DNA of 64,000 bases from Collinsella sp. AK_207A (GTDB lineage: Bacteria > Actinomycetota > Coriobacteriia > Coriobacteriales > Coriobacteriaceae). This document shows positions 17,638 to 26,415 of this stretch, piece by piece. The first letter of the stretch is position 1, and each line of letters opens with the position of its first letter. The translations under genes and the position numbers were made by a program. Location: positions 62,001 to 126,000 of the forward strand of contig NZ_CABWID010000019.1 in assembly GCF_902501965.1 (NCBI RefSeq), in the 5' to 3' direction. The notes under the pieces are model-generated. The model was given only the letters and a program-made list of their open reading frames with translations, made no database searches and was not told the DNA's origin.

Positions 17638-18420
17638 ATGCTCAAACCGCAACGGGGCATCTGCTGCGCCGGATGTCCGCATCGCGCCGCATATGTGGTG
17701 GTTAAGGATGTCATTCGCCGAGGACGCGGACACGTGATCTGCGGAGAGGCCGGCTGCCCCGCGGTGGGACACGTGCACCCCGCAGCGACCGCCTGTCCCG
17801 GCGGTCAGGCCGAGCTCATGTCCATGTACAACAAGCCGGTACCCCAGGGTACGCCCGAGGAGCCTGGTTCGGTGGTATGCGCGCATTTCGTCCTGGACGC
17901 CGATGTTGCCGCCGACGATGGCACGCGGTTTGGCGCGGAGCAGCTCGCCGGCGAGGGGGCGTGCGCGATTCTCTGCGTCATGGCGTCGAGCAAGGTCTTT
18001 CTGAGCGAGGGCGCGGTGACCGACCTCGGCCGGCATCTGCAGCGTCTTGGCTACTCGAGCATCGCGCTCGCCGATCCGCTTGACACCGCAGGCACCGGGG
18101 ACATGCTTCGTGAGCTTGTGGAGGCGGGCGGGGTACACGCCCTGGTCTTCGCCTCCCCCTGCGCTCAGCTCCAGCGCACGGCCATCCTCGCCCCCGCCGA
18201 GGTGGAGCGCGTCTCGTGCGTGGGATGCATGCGCTGCGTGCAGATCACCGCGTGCCCGGCCCTCAGCTTTCGCCCGCCCGCAGCGTTCATCGATCCGGAT
18301 GCGTGCGCCGGCTGCGATCTTTGCTCCGACTACTGCCGAACCCGCGTGATCCTGACGCCGCGGGCCGATATGACGCCTGCTCAGCGCCACGCCGAGCGGC
18401 TGGCCGCGGCAGGGGCTTAG
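17638..18420 (+). CDS. Shortened IorA-like Fe-S protein
   Basis: 260 residues resembling indolepyruvate:ferredoxin oxidoreductase alpha subunit (IorA) with most of it missing. Residues 9-16 (CCAGCPHR) match the start of IorA's thiamine-diphosphate domain, and LADPLDT to FASPCAQL (about 145-178) its end. Residues 194-233 form a two-cluster ferredoxin module with cysteines at 194, 197, 200, 206 and 223, 226, 229, 233. IorA has GDIGC where this has GEAGC. The length is far below the roughly 600 of IorA, so catalysis is doubtful; electron transfer or regulation is likelier. SD GGGAGGG lies 10 nt upstream. Confidence 0.65.
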   Translation: MLKPQRGICCAGCPHRAAYVVVKDVIRRGRGHVICGEAGCPAVGHVHPAATACPGGQAELMSMYNKPVPQGTPEEPGSVVCAHFVLDADVAADDGTRFGAEQLAGEGACAILCVMASSKVFLSEGAVTDLGRHLQRLGYSSIALADPLDTAGTGDMLRELVEAGGVHALVFASPCAQLQRTAILAPAEVERVSCVGCMRCVQITACPALSFRPPAAFIDPDACAGCDLCSDYCRTRVILTPRADMTPAQRHAERLAAAGA

Positions 18421-18489
18421 CTTCGAAGGTTCACCCGGCGCTGTGCCGAACGATGCTTCAGCGCAGCGCCCCCGATTCTGCAGGTACGC

Positions 18490-19032
18490 CTACGATGCCA
18501 GGTGCGCGCGGCCCAGGGCACGATGCGCCGCCAAGCCGATGCTCGCCCCCACAAAGAGCTTCACGGCATCCGGAATGATGAACGGAATCACCGCCACGGC
18601 AAGGGCACCAGGAAGACTGAGCTGGGCCACGGCCATGAGCTGGACGGTACCGCATGCGTAGGCGATGAGTAGCATGGTGACATCCGCGAACAGCAAGCGC
18701 GCCAGCTCCGGCATGCTCTCCGGCAGCACGCGCACGAGCGTCGTCGCGGCAAAGATGCCAATGAGGAATCCCCATAGAAAGCCACCCGTGGGACCGGCCA
18801 GCGTCCCGATGCCTGCTCCAAAGCCCGCGAACACGGGCAGGCCGATGCCCCCCAGCAGCAGATATGCGGCAACGGCCAGGCAGGCACCCTGGCGGTCGAG
18901 CACCGCCGGCAGGAGCGCGAGCACCATGGTCTGCAGCGTAAAGGGAACTGGACCGATGGCCAAACTCACCCAAGCGGAGATAGCGAGGAGCGCGACGGAG
19001 ATACCTGCTCGCGCGACGGTCTGGACGTTCAT
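18490..19032 (-). CDS. bioY: Biotin transporter BioY (ECF S component)
   Basis: Substrate-binding membrane subunit for biotin uptake; 180 residues with about six hydrophobic helices. The family signature is seen in PFTLQTMVLALLPAVLDRQGA, YLLLGGIGLPVFAG and GPTGGFLWGF. The ATG at 19032 has GGAG 7 nt upstream. The ECF ATPases and EcfT are not nearby, as is common for group II S components. A structured leader lies just upstream. Confidence 0.93.
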   Translation of the reverse strand: MNVQTVARAGISVALLAISAWVSLAIGPVPFTLQTMVLALLPAVLDRQGACLAVAAYLLLGGIGLPVFAGFGAGIGTLAGPTGGFLWGFLIGIFAATTLVRVLPESMPELARLLFADVTMLLIAYACGTVQLMAVAQLSLPGALAVAVIPFIIPDAVKLFVGASIGLAAHRALGRAHLAS

Positions 19033-19061
19033 GGAATTCTCCTTTGTGGAGGGCACAGCTT

Positions 19062-19137
19062 CTTACGTACGGGATGATAGGCGGGCGGAACCTGGCCCCG
19101 CGCGAGCGCTCGGCGAAAGGCGTTAATCCCACGTAAG
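19062..19137 (-). promoter_or_regulatory. Structured leader upstream of bioY
   Basis: On the bioY strand, 19126-19137 (CTTACGTGGGAT) pairs with 19062-19075 (ATCCCGTACGTAAG), 12 bp with a 2-base bulge. The enclosed 50 bases contain a GC hairpin (GCGGG / CCCGC). The basal stem ends about 30 bases before the bioY start. It resembles no riboswitch I can name. Confidence 0.4.
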
Positions 19138-19180
19138 CGCCGCCTTTTGCAGCACGGTGCCGACCATGCGGAAACTCTGC

Positions 19181-19186
19181 TATACT
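19181..19186 (+). promoter_or_regulatory. -10 element of tRNA-Glu
   Basis: TATACT ends 10 bases before the mature 5' end of tRNA-Glu. The -35 region at normal distance is a weak match. Confidence 0.45.
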
Positions 19187-19196
19187 CTTGCGCGCT

Positions 19197-19270
19197 GTCC
19201 CCATCGTCTAGCGGCCTAGGACGCCACCCTTTCAAGGTGGATATCGCGGGTTCGAATCCCGCTGGGGGCA
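19197..19270 (+). tRNA. tRNA-Glu (anticodon UUC)
   Basis: A 74-nt cloverleaf. Acceptor GTCCCCA pairs with TGGGGGC, anticodon loop CTTTCAA gives UUC, the T-arm GCGGG-TTCGAAT-CCCGC is perfect, and the discriminator is A. CCA is not encoded, unlike the tRNA-Val in this window. Confidence 0.96.
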
Positions 19271-19284
19271 CCCTTGAAGATAAC

Positions 19285-19318
19285 GGCTCGGAACCAACGC
19301 TGGCTCCGAGCCCTTTTT
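19285..19318 (+). terminator. Terminator of tRNA-Glu
   Basis: 8-bp stem GGCTCGGA / TCCGAGCC (19285-19292 with 19305-19312), then CTTTTTCGTTTT. Confidence 0.85.
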
Positions 19319-19425
19319 CGTTTTGCCCGAGAGCCGCGCTTCTACAGAAAAATGCTCCCCGGCGAGGGCCGAGGAGCGGTCTTCAAGCAAGTAAATTACC
19401 ACACAAGCATCAGGAGAGTCGCTGG

Positions 19426-19457
19426 CTGAGCGAAGGGCACAGGGGCCCCTCGCTCAG
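19426..19457 (-). terminator. Hairpin after glutamine synthetase
   Basis: 12-base arms (19426-19437 with 19446-19457) with one mismatch, 17 bases after the stop of the synthetase gene. No U tract follows, so termination is only probable. Confidence 0.5.
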
Positions 19458-19473
19458 TCCCGGGAAAGCGAGC

Positions 19474-21564
19474 CTACACGTAGAACAGGATGTCGTCGTA
19501 CGTGGGCACCGGCCAGTAGTCGGCGGCCACGAGCTCCTCCATGCTGTCCACGGCGGTGCGCAGCGTCTCCATGGCAGGCACGACCTCGTGCGCGTACACG
19601 TTGGCCTGCTCCTGAGCATCCTCGGTGCCCTCGGCCTTCTGGTGCACGGCGTCCAGGGCCTTGATGGAATCGTTGATATCGGTGATGCCGTTGCACAGCT
19701 TGTTGAGCGTGTTCTGCTCGCACTGCATCGCAGCCTCGGCGCCGGCGGCACGGATAGCCTCCAGGCCCTTGGCAACCTTGGTGGCATAGGCGGTGATCAC
19801 CGGACGATAGGTGCGGCGAGCCTCGCGGATCATCGTCGTGGCCTCGATGTTCAGCAGCTTGTTGTACTTCTCGAGCTTGACCTCGTAGCGGCTGAGCACC
19901 TCAACCTTGGACAGCACGCCCAAGCTGCTGAAGAGCTCGACGGCCTTGTCGGCGGCAAACGCAGGCAGCGCGTCGGCCGTGGTGTGCAGGTTGGGCAGGC
20001 CGCGCTTCTCGGCCTCAACGGGCCACTCGTCGGAGTAGCCGTTGCCGTCGAAGAGTACGCGACGATGCGCGGTCAGGCTCTGCTTGCAGAACTCGAGCGC
20101 ACGCTCCTCAAAGTCATCCTCGGAGACGCCCTCCATAGCAGCGGAGAAATCGTTAAGCGTCTTGGCGACGGCGCAGTCGAGCACCATGTTGGCGTCGGAC
20201 GGGTTGGCCTCGGAACCGAGCGCGCGGAACTCGAACTTATTGCCGGTGAAGGCAAACGGGGAGGTACGGTTGCGGTCGGTGTTGTCCTGGCGCAGCTTGG
20301 GCAGGATGTCGGAGCCCAGATCGAGCACGCCATGCTTGGCATGGACGGAAGCCTCGCCGTCGACGATCTTCTCGACGACCTCGGTGAGCGCGTCGCCCAG
20401 AAAGATGGAGATGATCGCGGGGGGCGCCTCGTTCGCGCCCAGGCGGTGATCGTTACCGGCCGAGGCAACGCTCGCGCGCAGCAGCTCGGCGTACTCGTCC
20501 ACGGCGGCGATGACGCTCGTCAGGAAGACCACGAACTGCAGATTGTCGGCAGGGGTGTCACCCGGATCGAGCAGGTTCTCAGACTCGGAGCCGATGGACC
20601 AGTTGTTGTGCTTACCAGAGCCGTTGATGCCCTCGAACGGCTTCTCATGCAGCAGGCACACCAGGTCGTGACGGGAAGCGATGAGCTTCATCTTCTCCAT
20701 GGTCACCAGGTTGTTATCGATGGCCTGGTTAGCCTCGGAGTACACGGGGGCGAGCTCGTGCTGGCACGGGGCGACCTCGTTGTGCTTGGTCTTGGCCGGA
20801 ATGCCGAGCGCCCAGAGCTCGTCGTCCAGATCCTTCATATAGGCGGAGACGGTCGGACGGATGGCGCCGAAGTAGTGCTCCTCGAGCTCCTGACCCTTGC
20901 AGGGGGCGGCGCCGAAGAGCGTGCGGCCGGTGATCACCAGGTCGCGGCGCTTGCGGTAGGCCTCCTTCTTGATGAGGAAGTACTCCTGCTCGTTGCCGAC
21001 GTTGGTGACGACGCGCTTGGGGTCCTTGCCAAAGTAGGCGAGCACGCGCTTGGCGGCCTTGTCCAGCGCGGTCATGGAACGCAGCAGCGGGGTCTTCTTG
21101 TCGAGTGCCTCGCCGGTGTAGCTGCAGAACGCCGTGGGGATGCAGAGCACCTCGTCCTTGATGAAGGCAGGGCTCGTGGGATCCCACGCGGTGTAGCCGC
21201 GGGCCTCGAAGGTGGCGCGCAGGCCACCGTTGGGGAAGCTGGAAGCGTCCGGCTCGGCTTGGATCAGCTCCTTGCCCGAGAACTTGGTGATGGCGGTGCC
21301 GTCATGCACGGGCTCGAGGAAGCTGTCGTGCTTCTCGGAGGTGATGCCGGAGAGCGGCTGGAACCAGTGCGCGTAGTGCGTGGCGCCGTGCAGCAGCGCC
21401 CACTCCTTCATCGCATGGGCAACGGCGTTGGCAACATCGATGTCGAGCGCCTTGCCCTCCTCGATGGTGGCAACCATCTTCTTGTAGACGTCCTTCGGCA
21501 GCCACTTCTTCATCACGGCTTCCGAGAACACCTCGGTTCCGAAGCGGTCGGTAAGATCGGCCAT
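19474..21564 (-). CDS. glnN: Glutamine synthetase type III
   Basis: Forms glutamine from glutamate, ammonia and ATP. 696 residues is diagnostic of the large type III (GlnN) class. The catalytic core shows [19 protein letters not shown] and [18 protein letters not shown]; the type III-specific N-terminal region begins [16 protein letters not shown] and the C-terminal helical region carries [17 protein letters not shown]. The ATG is preceded by AAGGGAG. Single gene with a dyad in its upstream region, and the main ammonia-assimilation enzyme seen in the window. Confidence 0.95.
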   Translation of the reverse strand: MADLTDRFGTEVFSEAVMKKWLPKDVYKKMVATIEEGKALDIDVANAVAHAMKEWALLHGATHYAHWFQPLSGITSEKHDSFLEPVHDGTAITKFSGKELIQAEPDASSFPNGGLRATFEARGYTAWDPTSPAFIKDEVLCIPTAFCSYTGEALDKKTPLLRSMTALDKAAKRVLAYFGKDPKRVVTNVGNEQEYFLIKKEAYRKRRDLVITGRTLFGAAPCKGQELEEHYFGAIRPTVSAYMKDLDDELWALGIPAKTKHNEVAPCQHELAPVYSEANQAIDNNLVTMEKMKLIASRHDLVCLLHEKPFEGINGSGKHNNWSIGSESENLLDPGDTPADNLQFVVFLTSVIAAVDEYAELLRASVASAGNDHRLGANEAPPAIISIFLGDALTEVVEKIVDGEASVHAKHGVLDLGSDILPKLRQDNTDRNRTSPFAFTGNKFEFRALGSEANPSDANMVLDCAVAKTLNDFSAAMEGVSEDDFEERALEFCKQSLTAHRRVLFDGNGYSDEWPVEAEKRGLPNLHTTADALPAFAADKAVELFSSLGVLSKVEVLSRYEVKLEKYNKLLNIEATTMIREARRTYRPVITAYATKVAKGLEAIRAAGAEAAMQCEQNTLNKLCNGITDINDSIKALDAVHQKAEGTEDAQEQANVYAHEVVPAMETLRTAVDSMEELVAADYWPVPTYDDILFYV

Positions 21565-21962
21565 GCGGAACTCCCTTCGTTGGGCGTCCTATGCCTTCTG
21601 GCGGCGGACGCAGCGACCTGAGAACAACTCGGTAGATTAGAAGCGCCGTGTTTCGCCGTCGTTAACGGGACGTTGCCGGCGCGAAACATCTCCCCTGAGC
21701 GTAGCGCAGGAGGTCAGAGAGGCGCGTGACGGCCATCAGATTGCATAAAGCATCATCTGATATGCATAACAGCGAAGCAAACACGGCCTCACCGGACTTC
21801 TTCGGGGGCAAAACACCGCGCTATCGAACGAGCAGATCCCTTTCTCGTTTTACTCGTTCGGTCGTGCGGTGTTTCCGCCTCAACCCGCACCGGCAGAGCA
21901 CGCTGCGGTAGAATCTCCCGCCAGAGGAAAGACCAGAGACAACGCGGACCGAGGGGAACCAC
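21565..21962. promoter_or_regulatory. Divergent region between glutamine synthetase and metF
   Basis: No gene is seen. Two inverted repeats occur: TGTTTCG at 21649-21655 with CGAAACA at 21682-21688 on the synthetase side, and a nested stem on the metF side, 21811-21819 with 21866-21874 (AAACACCGC) enclosing 21825-21832 with 21853-21860 (CGAACGAG). The first could be an operator, the second a leader hairpin or attenuator about 90 bases before metF. No S-box or other named riboswitch was recognised. Confidence 0.45.
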
Positions 21963-22838
21963 ATGCGCGTAGACGATATCTTCAAGCAGGCAAAACAGGC
22001 GGGCGCGCTCCCCGTCTCCTTTGAGATGTTCCCGCCCAAGGGAGACCTCACCATGGAGAAGGCCCGCGAGGTGGCAGGTTCCTGGGCCGAGCTGCACCCC
22101 GATTTCATCAGCGTCACGTACTCCGCCGGCGGCTCCGGCAACAAGGGCGCCACGGCAGACATCGCCCATATGATTACCGATGAGCTGGGTATTCCCTCGG
22201 TAGCTCACCTCACCTGCATCTCCCTTACCCGCGAGGGTCTCAAGGAGAAGATCGAGGACTTCCGCGCGCACGGCATCCGGAACGTGTTGGCGCTCCGCGG
22301 TGACGTACCGCACGATGCCTCGAACATCCCGGACACGCCCGACTTCCACTACGCCAAGGACATCATTCCTCAGCTGGTAGACGCCGGTTTCTGTGTGGGC
22401 GCGGCCGCCTACACCGAGGGGCACATCGAGTGCGACGACCTGCAGACCTCGATCGAGCACCTCAAGCAGAAGCAGGACGCGGGCGCGAGCTTCTTCGTCA
22501 CGCAGCTCTTCTTCGATAACGAGTACTTCTACCGCTTTCGCGAGCGCGCCGACAAGGCCGGTATCACCGTGCCCGTCACCGCCGGCATCATGCCGTTCAT
22601 GAGCAAGGACCAGGTTGCCCGCATGGTCTTCATGTGCGGCGCCTCGCTCCCCTCCCCCGTCATCAAGCTGCTGGCCCGCTACGAGAACGACCCGGATTCG
22701 CTCCGCGCCGCCGGCATCGAGTACGCCTGCCGCCAGCTCGAGAATCTGCGCGACCATGGCGCCGAGGGCCTGCACGTCTACGCCATGAACCGCCCGAGCG
22801 TCGCCCGCGCCTGCATGAGCGCGATCAGAGGCGCGTGA
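21963..22838 (+). CDS. metF: 5,10-methylenetetrahydrofolate reductase
   Basis: Makes 5-methyl-THF for methionine synthase; 291 residues. Family features: PVSFEMFPPKGD (catalytic Glu region), the HLTCISLTR strand, NVLALRGDVPHD, and FFVTQLFFDNEYFY. FAD-dependent, cytoplasmic. Its TGA stop overlaps the ATG of the next gene by one base (TGATG), so translation is coupled to the MetH reactivation protein, which gives metF a clear methionine-cycle context. Confidence 0.95.
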   Translation: MRVDDIFKQAKQAGALPVSFEMFPPKGDLTMEKAREVAGSWAELHPDFISVTYSAGGSGNKGATADIAHMITDELGIPSVAHLTCISLTREGLKEKIEDFRAHGIRNVLALRGDVPHDASNIPDTPDFHYAKDIIPQLVDAGFCVGAAAYTEGHIECDDLQTSIEHLKQKQDAGASFFVTQLFFDNEYFYRFRERADKAGITVPVTAGIMPFMSKDQVARMVFMCGASLPSPVIKLLARYENDPDSLRAAGIEYACRQLENLRDHGAEGLHVYAMNRPSVARACMSAIRGA

Positions 22839-23614
22839 TGACCTCGTCCGCTTCAGCCTCCGACGTTCCCGCCGGGCTCGCCCGCCCCGCCCTCTATCAA
22901 CCAACGGCCGACGAGCACCCTTGGCTCAACCGCGCGGAGATGCTTCGCTACCTGGGCTACTCAGGCCAGGACATCGAACCCGAACTCGAGCAGCGCATCG
23001 AGCACGTGGTCACGGACCTGGAGCGCGACATCTCCCCTCGCGGCGTGCGGCGCGTCTTTGCCGTGGACGCAAGCGAGACGGACGCCACCGGCGAACCCTG
23101 CATCCGCCTGATAGGCACCGCTGTGGAGCTCACCGGACGCGATATCTACCGTCATCTCAAAGACGCGCGTTACTGTGCGCTCCTCGCCTGCACCCTCGGT
23201 ATGGCGAGCGAGCGCAAGCTCCGCATGCTCGGCAGCCAGCACCCACTGGAAAGCGCCGTCTTCGATGCCGCTTGCTCGGCCTACGTGGAAGCGGCCGTCG
23301 GCCAGATGGACGACGCCGTGCGCGACAGCGCAGCCCAGCTGGGACTCTCTTGCAACTGGCGCTTCAGCTGCGGCTATGGAGACTGTCCGCTTGCCGCGCA
23401 GCGCAGCATCGTCGCCGCGCTCAACGCCGCGCGCCTGATCGGCCTCACCGTGACGCCCACCAACCTCTTGCTCCCCACGAAGAGCGTGACGGCGATGATC
23501 GGCCTCTTCGACGGCCCGGTACACGATGCCAAGAGCCGTCCCACCTGCAACATCTGCCGTCTCCGCGAGGAATGCCGGTTCCGCGCGCGCGGCACCACCT
23601 GCTACAGCGCGTAG
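22838..23614 (+). CDS. MetH reactivation-domain protein
   Basis: Stand-alone version of the C-terminal activation domain of B12-dependent methionine synthase, 258 residues. It binds S-adenosylmethionine and serves reductive remethylation of inactive cob(II)alamin. Signature near residues 175-215: RFSCGYGDCPLAAQRSIV followed by LIGLTVTPTNLLLPTKSVTAMIG. A Cys-rich end (CNICRLREECRF) is typical of the free-standing form. Translation is coupled to metF. The MetH encoded convergently lacks this domain, so the two should act together. Confidence 0.9.
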   Translation: MTSSASASDVPAGLARPALYQPTADEHPWLNRAEMLRYLGYSGQDIEPELEQRIEHVVTDLERDISPRGVRRVFAVDASETDATGEPCIRLIGTAVELTGRDIYRHLKDARYCALLACTLGMASERKLRMLGSQHPLESAVFDAACSAYVEAAVGQMDDAVRDSAAQLGLSCNWRFSCGYGDCPLAAQRSIVAALNAARLIGLTVTPTNLLLPTKSVTAMIGLFDGPVHDAKSRPTCNICRLREECRFRARGTTCYSA

Positions 23615-23841
23615 GGGCCTCTGCCCGGAGCGGGACGCCGGAGGGGCGTGCTCTCCGTTCTCGCGAAACTGGAAAACCTCGCGCCGAACGCGCAGGAACG
23701 AGCAAAACGAAGATGGGCGCGGTTTCAATTCGGGCCCGTTTCCGCTGCTCGTTCCTGGCGTTCGGCGTGAGGTTTCCTCAGTTCGCTCGAAAGGGGTCGC
23801 ACGCCCCTCCGGCGTCCCGCTCCGGGCCGAGGCCCCTACGC
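23609..23841. repeat. 233-bp imperfect inverted repeat at converging gene ends
   Basis: The outer 43 bases (23609-23651 and 23799-23841) match at 42 positions; further blocks (CGCCGAACGC, AGGAACGAGCA) carry the pairing inward to about 23704 and 23746. Both arms begin with GCGTAG, the last codon and stop of the gene on that side. Either strand would fold into a roughly 230-nt hairpin. Confidence 0.9.
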
Positions 23842-26415
23842 TCCGAAAACCTCCTCGGCGATGCGCGCGCTCTCCGCGGCATCCTTGGCGTAGTAGTCGG
23901 CGCCGATCTGCTCGGCGTACTCAGGCGTCAGCACCGCGCCGCCGACGATGATCTTCACCCCCGGCGCCTTGGCGTGGAGCAGCTTGATGGTCTCCTCCAT
24001 GTTGGCGACGGTCGTGGTCATGAGCGCGGAGAGGCCAACCAGATGGATATCGCGCTTGAGCACCTCGTCCAGCACGGCCTGTGGCTCCACATCGCGTCCG
24101 AGGTCGAAGACTGTGTAGCCATAATTGTCCAGCAGCATCTTCACGATGTTCTTACCGATGTCGTGGATGTCGCCCTTGACCGTGGCCAGCACGATCGAGC
24201 CCTTGTCCGCGATCTCGTTTGCGGGCATGAGGCGCTTGATGGTATCGAAACCCGCGCGCGCGGCCTCGGCGGAGGCCATGAGCTGCGGCAGGAAGAACTC
24301 GCCCTTGTCGAAGCGCTCGCCCACCTCGTCGAGCGCGGGGATGAACTGCTCGTTGATGAGCTCCATGGGATCGGTCGTCTTGAGCAGTTCCTCGGTAAGC
24401 GGCGCGACCTCGCCCTTGCGGCCCGAGATTACCAGCTGGCGAATGGAGCTGCTTGCACCCGCGCTCGTCCCCGCCGGCAGAGCCCCAGACGCGCTCGGCG
24501 CGCTCGGCGCGCTCGCGCCCGAAGCGCCAGAAGCACCCGCGCCGACGGGAACCTTGTACGGGTCGGCCCAGCCGGCATATCGCTCGATGAAGGCCACCGA
24601 GCCCTCGTCCTCGGCGTCGAGCACACGGTAGGCGCGCACGGCATCCATGTAGCGCGCGCTGCCCGGGTTCATGATCGGCGCATCCAGGCCGGCACCGAAC
24701 GCGGCCGAGAGAAACGTGGCGTTCAGCAGCTCGCGCGCGGGCAAGCCGAAGCTCACGTTGGAGACGCCGAGCGCGCACTTCACACCCAAGCGCTCCTTGC
24801 ACATGCTCACCGCGCGCAGGATCTGCTCCACCTGGCGCTGGTTGGTCGAGGCGGTCATGACCAGGCAGTCGATGAGGATGCGCTCGGGCCCGATCCCCCA
24901 GCGCGCGGCCTCGCCCACGATGCGCCGGGCGATGGCGAAGCGGGCCTCAGCCGTCTCGGGAATGCCGTCCTCGTCGAGCGCCAGGCCGATCACGTCCGTG
25001 CCGTAGTGCGCCACGATGGGGAAGATCTGGTCCATGATCTCGCGCTTGCCGTTCACCGAGTTGATGATGGGCTTGCCGGCGTAGCGGCGTACGGCGGCCT
25101 CCACGGCGGCGGGGTCGGTGGAATCGATCTGCAAGGGTAGCAGCGTGGCCGCGGACAGCGACTCCACGGCGCGCTGGATGGTCTCCACCTCGTCGATCTC
25201 GGGCAGGCCCACGTTCACGTCCAGGATGTCCGCACCCTGTTCCTGCTGGCTGATGCCCTGGCTCACCACGTAGTCCATGTCGCCCGCGCGCAGAGCCGCC
25301 TGCAGGCGCTTCTTACCGGTGGGGTTGATGCGCTCGCCGATAACGGCGATCCGATGCGCGGTCGCCGGCAGGCTCACCAGCGTCTGGGCCGAGGTGGTCG
25401 TGAGCGCGGGCGCAGGCGTGGCGGGGCGGACCTCCGGAGCGATGCCCCGCGGCTCGATGAGCCCGTTCAACAGGCGAATGTAGTCGGGGTTGGTGCCACA
25501 GCACCCGCCGACCACCCGCACGCCGTCCTCCACCATGCCGGCCACGGCGTCGGCGTACTCCTGCGGCGTGATGTCGTAGACCGTGCGCTCGTCTTCTACG
25601 CGCGGCAGGCCCGCATTGGCCTGCACCATGACGGGGCGGCTCGTGACCTCGAGCATGCGGGCGGCAAAGGGCCGGAGCTGTGCCGGGCCGAGCGAGCAGT
25701 TGATGCCCAGCACGTCCACGCCGAGCGCCTCGAGCGTCACCGCGGCAACCTCGGGGCTCGTGCCCAGGAAGGTACGCCCATCGGCCTCGAAGGTCATGGT
25801 AGCGAAGATGGGTAGGTTGGAGTTCTCCTTGGCGGCAAGCACCGCGGCCTTGATCTCGAGCAGGTCCGTCATGGTCTCGATGATGAAGAGATCCACGCCC
25901 GCGGCCACGCCGGCGCGCACCTCCTCGGCAAAGAGCTCGTAAGCCTCATCGAAGGTCATGGTGCCGAGCGGACGGAGCAGCGTGCCCAGGGGCCCGATGT
26001 CACCCGCCACGTAGCGCGCCCCAGAGTTGCGCGCGCACCGGACGGCAGCGGCAAAGACCTCGTCCACGGTGTACGCGCCGCCGCCCTCCGCCTCGAGCTT
26101 GGCCCGGTTAGCGCCAAAGGTGTTGGTGGTGACGACCTCGCTTCCCGCCGCCACATACGCGGCATGGATGCCCGTCACCTCATCCGGGTTGCTGATGCAG
26201 AGGAGCTCAGGCAGCGCGCCCGCCTCGAGCCCCGCGGCCTGCAGCATGGTACCCATGCCGCCATCGAACAGCAGATGGCGCTCACCGGCGAGCACGGCGG
26301 TCAGATCGGCGTCCGCCACCTGCAGCTTCGAACGGTCTCGTGGCTCGTAGGCGGCAGCATGTGCCCCCAGCCCGGTCAGGCGGTTCACGTAATCGAGCGG
26401 TGCCGGCTTCGCCAT
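23836..26415 (-). CDS. metH: B12-dependent methionine synthase, lacking the reactivation domain
   Basis: Transfers methyl from 5-methyl-THF to homocysteine; 859 residues. Domains in order: homocysteine-binding (zinc cysteines in NCSLGPAQ and GGCCGTNP), pterin-binding (IGERINPTGKKRL), an Ala/Ser/Gly/Pro-rich linker near 625-660, the cobalamin cap, and the B12 domain with the cobalt ligand in GDIHDIGKNIV. It ends after the B12 domain, where E. coli MetH has a further domain of about 330 residues; that function is encoded convergently next door. The ATG at 26415 has AGGGAG upstream. No B12 or SAM riboswitch was recognised upstream. Confidence 0.95.
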   Translation of the reverse strand: MAKPAPLDYVNRLTGLGAHAAAYEPRDRSKLQVADADLTAVLAGERHLLFDGGMGTMLQAAGLEAGALPELLCISNPDEVTGIHAAYVAAGSEVVTTNTFGANRAKLEAEGGGAYTVDEVFAAAVRCARNSGARYVAGDIGPLGTLLRPLGTMTFDEAYELFAEEVRAGVAAGVDLFIIETMTDLLEIKAAVLAAKENSNLPIFATMTFEADGRTFLGTSPEVAAVTLEALGVDVLGINCSLGPAQLRPFAARMLEVTSRPVMVQANAGLPRVEDERTVYDITPQEYADAVAGMVEDGVRVVGGCCGTNPDYIRLLNGLIEPRGIAPEVRPATPAPALTTTSAQTLVSLPATAHRIAVIGERINPTGKKRLQAALRAGDMDYVVSQGISQQEQGADILDVNVGLPEIDEVETIQRAVESLSAATLLPLQIDSTDPAAVEAAVRRYAGKPIINSVNGKREIMDQIFPIVAHYGTDVIGLALDEDGIPETAEARFAIARRIVGEAARWGIGPERILIDCLVMTASTNQRQVEQILRAVSMCKERLGVKCALGVSNVSFGLPARELLNATFLSAAFGAGLDAPIMNPGSARYMDAVRAYRVLDAEDEGSVAFIERYAGWADPYKVPVGAGASGASGASAPSAPSASGALPAGTSAGASSSIRQLVISGRKGEVAPLTEELLKTTDPMELINEQFIPALDEVGERFDKGEFFLPQLMASAEAARAGFDTIKRLMPANEIADKGSIVLATVKGDIHDIGKNIVKMLLDNYGYTVFDLGRDVEPQAVLDEVLKRDIHLVGLSALMTTTVANMEETIKLLHAKAPGVKIIVGGAVLTPEYAEQIGADYYAKDAAESARIAEEVFGA

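Noticed and set aside
19147-21621. Long plus-strand frame (824 codons) opposite glutamine synthetase
   Set aside because: It mirrors the codon pattern of a confidently identified gene on the other strand; the product is a low-complexity His/Gly/Val/Leu sequence with no family likeness.
22921-25140. Plus-strand frame (739 codons) running through the palindrome into metH
   Set aside because: Overlaps the MetH reactivation gene in another frame and metH on the opposite strand; no family features.
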